From CAG-533 sp963645165 (GTDB taxonomy: Bacteria; Bacillota_I; Bacilli_A; RF39; UBA660): DNA of 7,698 nucleotides. Of this stretch, positions 1 to 6,668 are shown one piece after another (within the stretch, counting starts at the first letter, position 1; each line of letters starts with the position of its first letter). The stretch lies in NCBI GenBank assembly GCA_963645165.1, contig CAVIQT010000055.1, positions 1-7,698 on the forward strand, given 5' to 3'. A model generated the notes under the pieces. The model was given only the letters and a program-made list of their open reading frames with translations, searched no databases and was not told the origin of the DNA. The position numbers and the translations under genes are program-made.

Positions 1-28
1 ATTTTACTAATTGCCCCCCCCATGTCAA
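1..28 (-). promoter_or_regulatory. Near-consensus promoter reading out of the window, with a G8 spacer tract
   Basis: On the minus strand TTGACA (28-23, perfect -35) is followed by a 16-base spacer and TAAAAT (6-1, one mismatch to TATAAT). Eight of the 16 spacer bases are a G homopolymer at 21-14. It would drive the gene after recO, which lies outside the window. The -10 ends at the window edge, so the start point and leader are not visible. Confidence 0.55.
14..21. repeat. G8/C8 homopolymer
   Basis: Eight consecutive C on the plus strand, the only long G/C homopolymer in this AT-rich window. It falls between the -35 and -10 elements of the outward promoter. Confidence 0.95.
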
Positions 29-68
29 GTTAACAAGTGATAGTTCAAAGTTCTATAAAATTTACAAA

Positions 69-794
69 TTATTTTATTAATTCTTCTAAGAATTTCTTAC
101 TTTTTAGATATAGTCCTGTATATCTATCATAGTATTTACTAATAAAGTAATTAATATTATTTACTACTTTATTACTTATTTTTAAATCACTTATTGAAGA
201 TAGTTCTACTAGGTAATACATTCTTAACATTTTAAGAGTTTTTTCATCGTATATTATTTCATTAATATAACAATTCTTACAGATATAACCTCCTATATCT
301 GGGTCTATAGTTACTATATTGTGGGTACTACCACATTTGGCACAGGAATTAAAGTTAATTCCTACTCCTAGGTAATCTAAATATTTAAGTTCTACTATAT
401 TAGTTATTATCATGGGATTTAACCCTTTATCTATCCTTTTTATAGCATCTATCAAAATATAATAAATATTTTCATCATTATTTTGTTTCATTACTTGAGA
501 TGCTAAATCACACAAAAAAGACATGTAACTAGTTAGAACAATGTCTCTTTTAATAATACTTAAGTTATCTATAACATCTACTGATTTTAAAGTAGATAAA
601 CTATTTTCTTTGTAATAAATAATAAATTTCCCATAAGTTAAAGACATTGTGAAACTTCTAAAGGGGCTTTTAATACTTTTAGCTCCTTTACAAACTATTC
701 CAATAATTCCTTCTTTTGTTAAAATATTAATTATTTTACTAGTTTCTCTATAACTTGTTTCATTTATTATTATGCCTTCAACTTCTTTTAACAT
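69..794 (-). CDS. recO: DNA repair protein RecO
   Basis: The product is 241 residues, close to the usual 240-260. RecO loads RecA onto SSB-coated single-stranded DNA in the RecF/RecOR pathway and anneals complementary strands. The N-terminal OB-fold begins VEGIIINETSYRETSKIINILTKEG-like (5-29), typical of the family, with basic residues Lys36, Lys39 and Lys42 after the second strand. The C-terminal helical domain holds a four-cysteine zinc site: Cys151 and Cys154 (CAKC), then Cys172 and Cys175 (CKNC). The start at 794 has AGAGG seven bases upstream, inside the yqzL-like gene. It is the last gene of the cluster in this window, and a separate promoter follows its stop. I see no convincing hairpin terminator in the 68 bases downstream. 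Confidence 0.95.
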   Translation of the reverse strand: MLKEVEGIIINETSYRETSKIINILTKEGIIGIVCKGAKSIKSPFRSFTMSLTYGKFIIYYKENSLSTLKSVDVIDNLSIIKRDIVLTSYMSFLCDLASQVMKQNNDENIYYILIDAIKRIDKGLNPMIITNIVELKYLDYLGVGINFNSCAKCGSTHNIVTIDPDIGGYICKNCYINEIIYDEKTLKMLRMYYLVELSSISDLKISNKVVNNINYFISKYYDRYTGLYLKSKKFLEELIK

Positions 795-797
795 ATA

Positions 798-875
798 TTA
801 ACCTCTTTTATATATTAAATAATATTCTATTTTTCCTGTTTTTTTAAACATTTCCCAAGCTTCTTTTTTTGTCAT
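798..875 (-). CDS. yqzL: YqzL-like small protein (25 aa)
   Basis: A 25-codon gene fills the gap before recO. It starts at ATG 875 with AAAGGGA about five bases upstream and stops three bases before the recO start. Its core WEMFKKTGKIEYYLIYKRG matches the pattern of the YqzL family (Trp-x-x-Phe-x-x-Thr-Gly-x-Ile-x-x-Tyr-Leu-x-Tyr-Lys), whose gene lies between era and recO in Bacillus subtilis. The function of YqzL is unknown. This copy is short, since family members as I recall them are nearer 45 residues, so it has little beyond the core. The AGAGG of the recO ribosome binding site lies inside its last codons, so translation of the two is probably coupled. The combination of motif, start signal and position makes chance unlikely. 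Confidence 0.82.
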   Translation of the reverse strand: MTKKEAWEMFKKTGKIEYYLIYKRG

Positions 876-922
876 ATCTATCCCTTTCTATTATTATATT
901 GGGACAGATTTTAAATTTTTAT

Positions 923-2173
923 TCATAATTGATAAGATAAATTAAGTTCTTTTCTAACATATTTTTCAAATGTTAGAATAATTGTTACTGATGTAATAGG
1001 GGCATTATATTTATTTAAAAATGATATTATTTGCTCTTTTATTTCTTTAGATAAATTTACTCCATTATAACTATATTTAAGACTATCTATTTTTTCTTTG
1101 GTCATTAGTGATTTAGTATTACCTACTCCATATTTATTTATAATATTAATTATATTATTAGCATAACCAGAAGATACTAAACCAAATTTACTTATACGAT
1201 TAAGTGTGAATAAAAAGTCATCTATTGTTGTATCAATATCCATACATAAATCTATTATATTATAGTTTTTATTATTTTCTATTTTTGTAAGAATACTTTC
1301 TATTATTATAATAAATCTATCTTGTCTTTCATTAGATACTTCTAAGTATTTTTGATAAATAGCATTAAATTTAGGATCTTTAGGACAATATCTTTTTGCG
1401 ACTGCGATAAAGTTAGACGTTGTTTCATCATGTTTAACTAGGATAGTTTTAAATGCATAGTATCCACTTAGTAAGTATTCTTCAATCATATCAGCAAATT
1501 TTTTAACATATGAGTTATAATATCCATCTGCATCTTCTACTACTTTAACGGGGCCAGTCGTTATCTTATCTATTAGTATATCTAGTTGGTATGCATATTT
1601 TCTTGCTGGCATAGTTTTTTTAAATATATCTATTTTTCTAAGTAATTCTTCTTTTTTATATCCTCTTATGGCGTCATTTAGTTCATCAAGGGGACTATCT
1701 AATAGTTTATAAACTATTTTATAACTAGATATATTTCTATTTAAGCCATCAATAAATTCTAGTTCTTGTTCCATAGTAGGTTTAGGTTCTACTACTCTTT
1801 TACGGTATGCTCTTATGTGTGTCATTAATGCTTCTTTACCTATAAATTCACGATTTAATATAGTATCTAATGAGCTTAAATTATGGTTATTATGAAGCAG
1901 AGTTTCATATCCTTCTTTACCTAGTAAAACACTTCTACTTATTTCTGGTTTTTTAATATAAGTCGGCATATTTTTTAACTCAATATATCTTTGCATTTCT
2001 TCTACTGATATATTATTACTTCTAATATATTTATTTATTTGTAATAGTAAATCTTCTATTTTAATATTATTTTCATCTGCAATAGTAGTTAAACTAAAGG
2101 CATCTAAATTATGATCAAGATATACTTTAAATGCTTCTTTAATAAATTCTAAATCAGTTATTTTCTTTTCCAT
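923..2173 (-). CDS. Unrecognised HTH-like repeat protein, paralogue 2 (416 aa)
   Basis: This is a shorter relative of the 668-residue product; I cannot assign a known family. It has two N-terminal units, at about 11-75 (AFKVYLDHNLD, then IADENNIKIEDLLLQINKY) and 82-145 (GKEGYETLLHNN, then RAYRKRVVEPKPTMEQE). The second corresponds to the last unit of the larger protein. The shared C-terminal domain has NIIDLCMDIDTTIDDF (305-320) and LKYSYNGVNL (365-374), and ends in LTFEKYVRKELNL against LAFEKYVKGDLPL in the paralogue. The segment between these blocks (150-300) is only weakly similar. No membrane helix or signal is visible. ATG at 2173 has AGGAG six bases upstream, and the gap to the preceding gene is 12 bases, so they form one transcript. 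Likely a tandem duplicate followed by gain or loss of repeats. Confidence 0.9.
   Translation of the reverse strand: MEKKITDLEFIKEAFKVYLDHNLDAFSLTTIADENNIKIEDLLLQINKYIRSNNISVEEMQRYIELKNMPTYIKKPEISRSVLLGKEGYETLLHNNHNLSSLDTILNREFIGKEALMTHIRAYRKRVVEPKPTMEQELEFIDGLNRNISSYKIVYKLLDSPLDELNDAIRGYKKEELLRKIDIFKKTMPARKYAYQLDILIDKITTGPVKVVEDADGYYNSYVKKFADMIEEYLLSGYYAFKTILVKHDETTSNFIAVAKRYCPKDPKFNAIYQKYLEVSNERQDRFIIIIESILTKIENNKNYNIIDLCMDIDTTIDDFLFTLNRISKFGLVSSGYANNIINIINKYGVGNTKSLMTKEKIDSLKYSYNGVNLSKEIKEQIISFLNKYNAPITSVTIILTFEKYVRKELNLSYQL
1052..1078. repeat. 27-base exact repeat, copy in the 416-residue gene
   Basis: Partner of the copy at 2321-2347, in the same frame and orientation, encoding KYSYNGVNL near the C-terminus. 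Confidence 0.85.
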
Positions 2174-2185
2174 TTTCTTCTCCTA

Positions 2186-4192
2186 TTAAATATGAAATTT
2201 ATTTGTTAAAGGTAAATCTCCTTTAACATATTTTTCAAAAGCTAAAATAAGTATATATTCACTTACTCTTATATTATGATTATTTAAGTAAGATATTAAT
2301 TTTTGTTTTATTTCAGGGGTTAAATTTACTCCATTATAACTATATTTTATAGCATCTAGTTTTTCTTTAGGGGTATCACTTTTTATTTCAGCTATCTTTG
2401 ATTTCATAATTATTTTTTCTAGTAAAGTAATATTACCATTGTTATTCATATTAAGACTTCTTACATAACGAAGCATAGTTAGAAAGTCATCTATAGTGGT
2501 ATCTATATCTAAACATAAGTCAATAATATCATATTTTTTATTAGTACTTTCTTTAATTTTAATCTTATTATTTATCTCTTTTAATAAGATATTGAATCTA
2601 ATAATTTTACCTTGTCTTGCTCTAGTAAACATAGGATACATAGTTGATACCATACTATCTTTACTTGCCATAAATTTAATTCCATCTTCGATAGCATGAA
2701 AATTAACAAAACCTTGAAAATATGGTATTTGTTTAAAGGTACTTTGAGGAGTATAATTATAATCATTTATATAATCTAACATAGCATCTATGTATATTTG
2801 GGCAATTTCATCGTAGGTTTTTTCTTCTTTAGTTTCATTAATTAATTCTTTATATGAATTTATTTTTATTCTTAATTTATCTATTTGAGCATTAATTAAT
2901 TTATTATTTACTTTATATATTTTATTTAAATAATCAATTAAGTTATCTTTTCCTTCTCTATTTATTATTTGAATAAATCCTTCTTCACTAGAAGAGATTA
3001 GTTCAATTAAAATGTGAGAGTCAAGATGTCTTATTAATGTAATATATCTTATTTCTTGTTCTAGGGTTGGTTTTGGTTCTATAACTCTTTGACGGTATAC
3101 ATATAGTCTTCTTTTTAATTCTTTTAGATTTAATCCCGTTTTTTTCATTAGAGGAATTAAAGAATTATTATCCATATTATTATTTATTAGAGTTTCATAT
3201 ACTTCTTTACCAATACGTATTTTAGATGATTCTGGTACTTCATTTTTTCTTGGTTTTCTATTTTGATATAGAAGTTCATATTTTTCTAGTTCTTCTTTAC
3301 TAGGATAGTAACCATAGGAAAAATACTCTCCACTACGGTATTTTCTTATTTCAGTTTTTATAATTCCGATAGATACATTTAAATTAGATGCAATTAAAGG
3401 CAGAACATCTAGTGATAAACCACTATTTAGGTAAGCATCAAAAGCTTTTTTAGCAAGTACGGCTCTTTCTTTTCTAAAGGCATCAGTTATTATATCTTGA
3501 TTTTTTTGTCTTTCTTCTTTAGTTAATAAAGTATATTTTTCTTTTTCAGTATCTACTGGGGCATAGCCATAGTCTTTATAAGTATCATTTACATAATCAC
3601 GAATCCATGAAAGTATGGTTGGTTTGGTAGTATTATATTTAATACTTAATTGATCTAATACATTTTTATCTAAATTACTACTTAAATAAGTATCAAAGAC
3701 ATATTTAGCATTAATAGCTTTTTTTATCATTTGACTATTTCTTTCATCTTGAAAGTTTTTTTCATAGTAACTATTATATCTTAATACTTCTTCATTAGTT
3801 GGTTTAGCACCAGCATAGGCAAACTCACCATTAACATATTTAGTTATTAGGTTTTTTACTACTTTTATTGATGAATTAAATGTAGATGCGATATTTTCTA
3901 GTTCTTCTTTAGAGCAAGCACTTTTTAGGTATCTATCAAACATATCTTTAGCTTTTAATGCTTTTTCTCTTTCATGTTTTTTTACTACTAAACTGTTATA
4001 TTTTAGTTTTTGTTCTTCGGTTGGGCATGGCATTTCACTACTGTGAATCCATTTATTAAATAAATACATGATATAACTTGGTGGTAATTTACTTTTTCTA
4101 GCATATTCATATATACATTTTGTATCTAATTCATTTTCTATTAGTATATTAAATACTTCATTTAACATTTTTTCTTTTATTTCTTCTGTCAT
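2186..4192 (-). CDS. Unrecognised protein with tandem HTH-like repeats, paralogue 1 (668 aa)
   Basis: I do not recognise a known family. The product is soluble, charged and predicted mostly helical, with no signal peptide or membrane segment. Residues 7-390 hold five related units with a period of 71-85 residues, aligned on an aromatic in 'A-x-x-x-F-x-x-Y-L-x-S' (Phe14, Phe85, Phe166, Phe251, Tyr332). Each continues into a helix-turn-helix-like stretch, clearest in unit 3 (IASNLNVSIGIIKTEIRKY) and unit 1 (IASTFNSSIKVVKNLITKY), often followed by Gly-Glu/Tyr and a Pro-x-x-Glu-Glu element. Unit 4 closes with RVIEPKPTLEQE (370-381). The C-terminal part contains DIIDLCLDIDTTIDDF (555-570) and IKYSYNGVNL (615-624), both shared with the downstream paralogue. 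Nucleic-acid binding is an inference from the repeat shape only. The gene is spliced tightly between era and its paralogue, 10 bases after the era stop. Confidence 0.9.
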   Translation of the reverse strand: MTEEIKEKMLNEVFNILIENELDTKCIYEYARKSKLPPSYIMYLFNKWIHSSEMPCPTEEQKLKYNSLVVKKHEREKALKAKDMFDRYLKSACSKEELENIASTFNSSIKVVKNLITKYVNGEFAYAGAKPTNEEVLRYNSYYEKNFQDERNSQMIKKAINAKYVFDTYLSSNLDKNVLDQLSIKYNTTKPTILSWIRDYVNDTYKDYGYAPVDTEKEKYTLLTKEERQKNQDIITDAFRKERAVLAKKAFDAYLNSGLSLDVLPLIASNLNVSIGIIKTEIRKYRSGEYFSYGYYPSKEELEKYELLYQNRKPRKNEVPESSKIRIGKEVYETLINNNMDNNSLIPLMKKTGLNLKELKRRLYVYRQRVIEPKPTLEQEIRYITLIRHLDSHILIELISSSEEGFIQIINREGKDNLIDYLNKIYKVNNKLINAQIDKLRIKINSYKELINETKEEKTYDEIAQIYIDAMLDYINDYNYTPQSTFKQIPYFQGFVNFHAIEDGIKFMASKDSMVSTMYPMFTRARQGKIIRFNILLKEINNKIKIKESTNKKYDIIDLCLDIDTTIDDFLTMLRYVRSLNMNNNGNITLLEKIIMKSKIAEIKSDTPKEKLDAIKYSYNGVNLTPEIKQKLISYLNNHNIRVSEYILILAFEKYVKGDLPLTNKFHI
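2321..2347. repeat. 27-base exact repeat, copy in the 668-residue gene
   Basis: The 27 bases here are identical to 1052-1078. They encode the shared KYSYNGVNL segment of the two paralogues in the same frame. The identity holds at third codon positions too, more than the surrounding sequence, which is diverged. Confidence 0.85.
3026..4174 (-). repeat. Five protein-level tandem repeats, HTH-like, 71-85 residues each
   Basis: This stretch of the 668-residue gene encodes units beginning near residues 7, 77, 157, 243 and 324. Units 1-3 are most alike (KAKDMFDRYLKS, NAKYVFDTYLSS, LAKKAFDAYLNS), with 'KY' near the end of each putative recognition helix. Units 0 and 4 are more diverged. The repeats are clear in protein but not as long identical DNA, so they are old relative to the coding drift. 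Confidence 0.7.
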
Positions 4193-4197
4193 ATTAT

Positions 4198-4203
4198 CCC
4201 TCT
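4198..4203 (-). promoter_or_regulatory. Ribosome binding site that fixes the start of the 668-residue gene
   Basis: The minus strand reads AGAGGG and shares one base with the era stop codon. The longest frame would start at a TTG at 4210, upstream of this site. The ATG at 4192, five bases after it, is the better start and leaves a 10-base gap to era. Confidence 0.7.
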
Positions 4204-5087
4204 TATTCAAAATCTTTAAATCCTAGTTCACTTAGGTATCTTTCTTTATCACGCCAGTTTTTAATTGTTTTAACATATAATTCTAAGTATACTTGTTTAC
4301 CTAGTAATTCTTCCATGTCTTTTCTAGCCATAGAGCCAATCTTTTTTAGCATAGCACCACCAGAACCAATAATAATCTTTTTTAGTGAATCACGGTCAAT
4401 TATTATATCAACATAGACATCTACAATACTACCTTTATCTTTAATATGAGTTGCTACACATGTTACAGAATGAGGCACTTCTTCATTAGTTAAATTAAGA
4501 ACTTTTTCTCTTACTAGTTCACCTAACATAAACTGCAGACTAGTATTTGTAATAGTACCATCATCATAGTATTTTATTTCATCAGTTAAATATCCTTTTA
4601 TTACTTTTATTAGTCTTTTTACATTATCATCTTTCATCGCACTTATAGGAACTATATCAGAAAAATCATATAAATCTTTATAAGTGTTTATAGCATTTAG
4701 TATTCCTTCATCTGTTAGTTTATCTATTTTATTAAGGACTAATATAACAGGAGTTTTAGTATTTTTAAAGGTTTGAGCAATAAATTCATCACCTCTACCT
4801 AGTGGTGCAGATGCATCTACTACAAAGAGAATTACATCTATTTCTTCTAGTGATTCATAACTTTGTTTATTTAGGTATTTTCCTAGTTTATCTTGTGGTT
4901 TATGAATACCAGGGGTATCTATGAATATAATTTGAGTATCTTCATCATTATATACTCCTTGAATTGAATTACGAGTTGTTCCTGCGACATTAGAGACTAT
5001 TGCTAAATGAGTTTTTAATATAGTATTTAGCAGTGTACTTTTTCCTGTATTAGGTCTACCTATAATACTTACAAATCCACTTCTCAT
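4203..5087 (-). CDS. era: GTPase Era, 16S rRNA-binding ribosome assembly factor
   Basis: The product is 294 residues, a usual length for Era, the essential GTPase that binds the 3' end of 16S rRNA during 30S assembly. The GTPase domain shows G1 GRPNTGKS (10-17), G2 in GTTRN (36-40), G3 DTPG (57-60), G4 NKID (119-122) and G5 SAM (149-151). The linker has VPHSVTC (204-210), and the C-terminal KH domain holds GSGGAMLKKIGSMAR (241-255). Two small deviations are visible. The KH loop is GSGG where most Era proteins have GKGG, and the usual Thr-Asp-x-x-x-x-Phe segment before the RE-helix reads TITNTSLQF. ATG at 5087 has GGGAG seven bases upstream. The stop overlaps the ribosome binding site of the next gene. 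Confidence 0.98.
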   Translation of the reverse strand: MRSGFVSIIGRPNTGKSTLLNTILKTHLAIVSNVAGTTRNSIQGVYNDEDTQIIFIDTPGIHKPQDKLGKYLNKQSYESLEEIDVILFVVDASAPLGRGDEFIAQTFKNTKTPVILVLNKIDKLTDEGILNAINTYKDLYDFSDIVPISAMKDDNVKRLIKVIKGYLTDEIKYYDDGTITNTSLQFMLGELVREKVLNLTNEEVPHSVTCVATHIKDKGSIVDVYVDIIIDRDSLKKIIIGSGGAMLKKIGSMARKDMEELLGKQVYLELYVKTIKNWRDKERYLSELGFKDFE

Positions 5088-5106
5088 AAAAAAACTCCCT
5101 TCTTTA

Positions 5107-5475
5107 TTAATATATATTATTTATTAAATTTCCTACTTTTAATACTCTTCTATTTTTATTTATATCATAGAGAAATACTTCTTTATCTGGTTCAAAAAAC
5201 TCAGTAATAACATCTCTATTAATATATTTTAAATCATTTATATTTTTAGTTCCTACCATTATATAGATAGATTCAAAATCTTTATATTTATATCCAGCGG
5301 TTACGGCTCTACTTATGGCTGCACTTTCAGCATAGATAGCATCTCTAAATATGGCATTTTTAACTGTTACACCACCAAATGTTGTTTTGTCTTTCATTAC
5401 TACGATGGCACTAAAACATAAGTTATCATATGGGGCATGAGCATTACTTAATAGTCTTTCTAATTCACTTACCAT
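5107..5475 (-). CDS. Zinc-less cytidine deaminase paralogue, probable pseudoenzyme
   Basis: The product is 122 residues and aligns without gaps to the preceding Cdd over about its first 100 positions, including matching NxxxxxxYAE/CAE and NRDVITEFF/CRELLHEFF segments. All three zinc cysteines are replaced: Tyr48 for Cys48, Lys83 for Cys83 and Asn86 for Cys86. Two ribose contacts are also changed (Thr37 for Asn37, Lys39 for Glu39), while the catalytic-position Glu50 remains. The C-terminal Leu-Pro-Phe tail is lost. The frame is intact, with GGAGG six bases before the ATG and an 11-base overlap with cdd, so it is expressed as a protein, not a decaying gene. Small Cdd enzymes are tetramers whose active sites borrow residues from neighbouring chains, so a regulatory or structural partner in a mixed tetramer is a reasonable inference. 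Deaminase activity on its own is unlikely. Confidence 0.8.
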   Translation of the reverse strand: MVSELERLLSNAHAPYDNLCFSAIVVMKDKTTFGGVTVKNAIFRDAIYAESAAISRAVTAGYKYKDFESIYIMVGTKNINDLKYINRDVITEFFEPDKEVFLYDINKNRRVLKVGNLINNIY

Positions 5476-5857
5476 TATTATCCTCCAACGTAAAAGGATA
5501 TGGACATAAATCCTTTACTAAAAATTCTTTAACTTTTCCTTTTTTATTATAGCAGAAAACTTTAACATTTTCCTTAAAAAATTCATGTAATAATTCTCTA
5601 CATAAAAAGCATGGCATGCAGCATTCGGTGCCACTCCCCATAACATGAATTTCTTTAAAGTCTTCTTTGCCATAACCATCAGTTATAGCGGATGATAAAG
5701 CGACTTGCTCTGCACATAGTCCACTTTTAGAACTAGGATTTTCAACATTAACTCCAATAAATTCTTGTCCATTATTACAAACGATGATACAAGATGTTTT
5801 ATAATTAGATAAAGGACTATAGGAATTATTTAAAAGCATTAATAAATTTTCTTTCAT
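5465..5857 (-). CDS. cdd: Cytidine deaminase, small homotetrameric type
   Basis: The product is 130 residues, matching the small Gram-positive cytidine deaminases that convert cytidine and deoxycytidine to (deoxy)uridine in pyrimidine salvage. The zinc and catalytic set is intact: Cys48 and catalytic Glu50 in LCAEQVAL, and Cys83 and Cys86 in PCFLCRE. The ribose-binding NVEN motif is at 37-40 (Asn37, Glu39). LCPYPF near 117-122 corresponds to the usual Leu-Leu-Pro-x-x-Phe at the C-terminus. The region after the first helix (NYKTSCIIV) is more divergent than usual, and Cys78 in GTECCMPC is an extra cysteine. The start at 5857 has AAGGAG five bases upstream, overlapping the dgkA stop. The next gene, a paralogue, begins 11 bases before this one ends. 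Confidence 0.93.
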   Translation of the reverse strand: MKENLLMLLNNSYSPLSNYKTSCIIVCNNGQEFIGVNVENPSSKSGLCAEQVALSSAITDGYGKEDFKEIHVMGSGTECCMPCFLCRELLHEFFKENVKVFCYNKKGKVKEFLVKDLCPYPFTLEDNNGK

Positions 5858-5866
5858 AACATCTCC

Positions 5867-6241
5867 TTAAAATAACATAATTAATTTTGGCACAAAGATA
5901 ATAAGACCAATAATAGATGCCGTAATACTTAAAATAAGTACATATGCGGCAGCAGTATCTTTAGCTATTTCTGCTTGTTTATCATATTTTTGCACTGCTA
6001 GATCAACTAAGTTTTCAATGCTAGTATTAATTATTTCGGCTGAAATAACCATACCTATTGCAAAAATTAAAAATATCCACTCTAACTTAGAAACTTTAAA
6101 AATAAAGCCACTAATAATAACAAGTAAAGCTATTAAAACATGAATTTGCATATTAGGTTCTTCTTTAAATGTAGTAATAAATCCTCTTATCGCATAAGAA
6201 AATGATTTACCTAACCTTTTAATTGATAATGCCTTTTTCAT
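5867..6241 (-). CDS. dgkA: Diacylglycerol/undecaprenol kinase (DgkA family)
   Basis: The product is 124 residues, a normal size for this small integral membrane kinase. Gram-positive members phosphorylate mainly undecaprenol, recycling the lipid carrier for cell wall synthesis, rather than diacylglycerol. An N-terminal amphipathic part (SIKRLGKSFSYAIRGF, 6-21) is followed by EEPNMQIH (27-34). Membrane helices lie at about 35-50, 54-70 and 97-120. The catalytic signature is complete: Glu69, Asn72, Glu76 and Asp80 in EIINTSIENLVD, then Lys94-Asp95. The usual small-residue stretch after AKD reads TAAAYVL. The gene starts 23 bases inside the ybeY end in another frame, with AAAGGAG seven bases ahead of the ATG, which indicates coupled translation. 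Which lipid is used cannot be told from sequence alone. Confidence 0.95.
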   Translation of the reverse strand: MKKALSIKRLGKSFSYAIRGFITTFKEEPNMQIHVLIALLVIISGFIFKVSKLEWIFLIFAIGMVISAEIINTSIENLVDLAVQKYDKQAEIAKDTAAAYVLILSITASIIGLIIFVPKLIMLF

Positions 6242-6668
6242 TTAATATCTCCTTTTGTAAGTCAAACATCTCTTTTTCTTCTTTTTCTCCTAGGGTGTGA
6301 TCATAACCTAGGAGGTGTAAAAGGCCATGGACTGCTAAAAATGATAACTCTCTTTTTTCGCTATGCTCGTATGTTTTTGCTTGTTCAATCATTTTAGGTA
6401 TACTTATATAAATATCACCTAAAACATTTATGGGGCCAGGAAACGCTCCATTATCATTTAAAGCAAAACTTATAACATCAGTAGTTCTATCTATACCTCT
6501 ATAAGTTTTATTTAATTCATGAACTATTTCATCATTTGTTAAAATTACGGTAAATGTTGCACTTTCTATCTTTAATTTTTCTAATGTATAATCTAAAACA
6601 TCTAATAAATATGAATTATCTATATCTTTAAAATAACCATATTCATCAACTACATTAATATCATTCAT
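6219..6668 (-). CDS. ybeY: Endoribonuclease YbeY, rRNA maturation factor
   Basis: The product is 149 residues, a usual length for the family. YbeY is a cytoplasmic zinc-dependent endoribonuclease needed for 16S rRNA 3'-end maturation and 70S ribosome quality control. The zinc motif HGLLHLLGYDH spans residues 114-124, with ligands His114, His118 and His124. The conserved segment TYRGIDRTTDVISF (55-68) holds the family's arginine (Arg57), and LGDIYIS (83-89) is the usual second strand. The start ATG at 6668 has GGAG seven bases upstream and overlaps the VanZ gene stop in ATGA. Its 3' end carries the ribosome binding site and the first codons of dgkA. Being close to era makes sense, because YbeY and Era act together in small-subunit assembly in bacteria where this was tested. 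Confidence 0.97.
   Translation of the reverse strand: MNDINVVDEYGYFKDIDNSYLLDVLDYTLEKLKIESATFTVILTNDEIVHELNKTYRGIDRTTDVISFALNDNGAFPGPINVLGDIYISIPKMIEQAKTYEHSEKRELSFLAVHGLLHLLGYDHTLGEKEEKEMFDLQKEILNEKGIIN

Noticed and set aside
28..52. AGTT repeats at 28-31, 42-45 and 49-52, with TTAACA at 30-35, possible PhoP-type or other operator
   Set aside because: Spacing of 7 and 14 bases is not that of the known TTAACA-N5 direct repeats, and four-base words recur by chance here.
893..898. TATAAT on the minus strand upstream of the yqzL-like gene
   Set aside because: Perfect -10 hexamer, but no -35 resembling TTGACA at 15-19 bases, and the start would fall on the ribosome binding site. The 47-base gap is more simply read-through.
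2496..2699. Plus-strand open frame of 67 codons
   Set aside because: Lies wholly antisense to the 668-residue gene, is hydrophobic simply because it reads the complement of an AT-rich helical coding region, and has no supporting start signal that outweighs the gene on the other strand.
2581..2766. Second minus-strand open frame of 61 codons
   Set aside because: Out-of-frame shadow inside the 668-residue gene, whose repeats and paralogy clearly fix the coding frame.
4208..4210. TTG start for the 668-residue gene
   Set aside because: Lies upstream of the AGAGGG site; the ATG at 4192 is correctly spaced.
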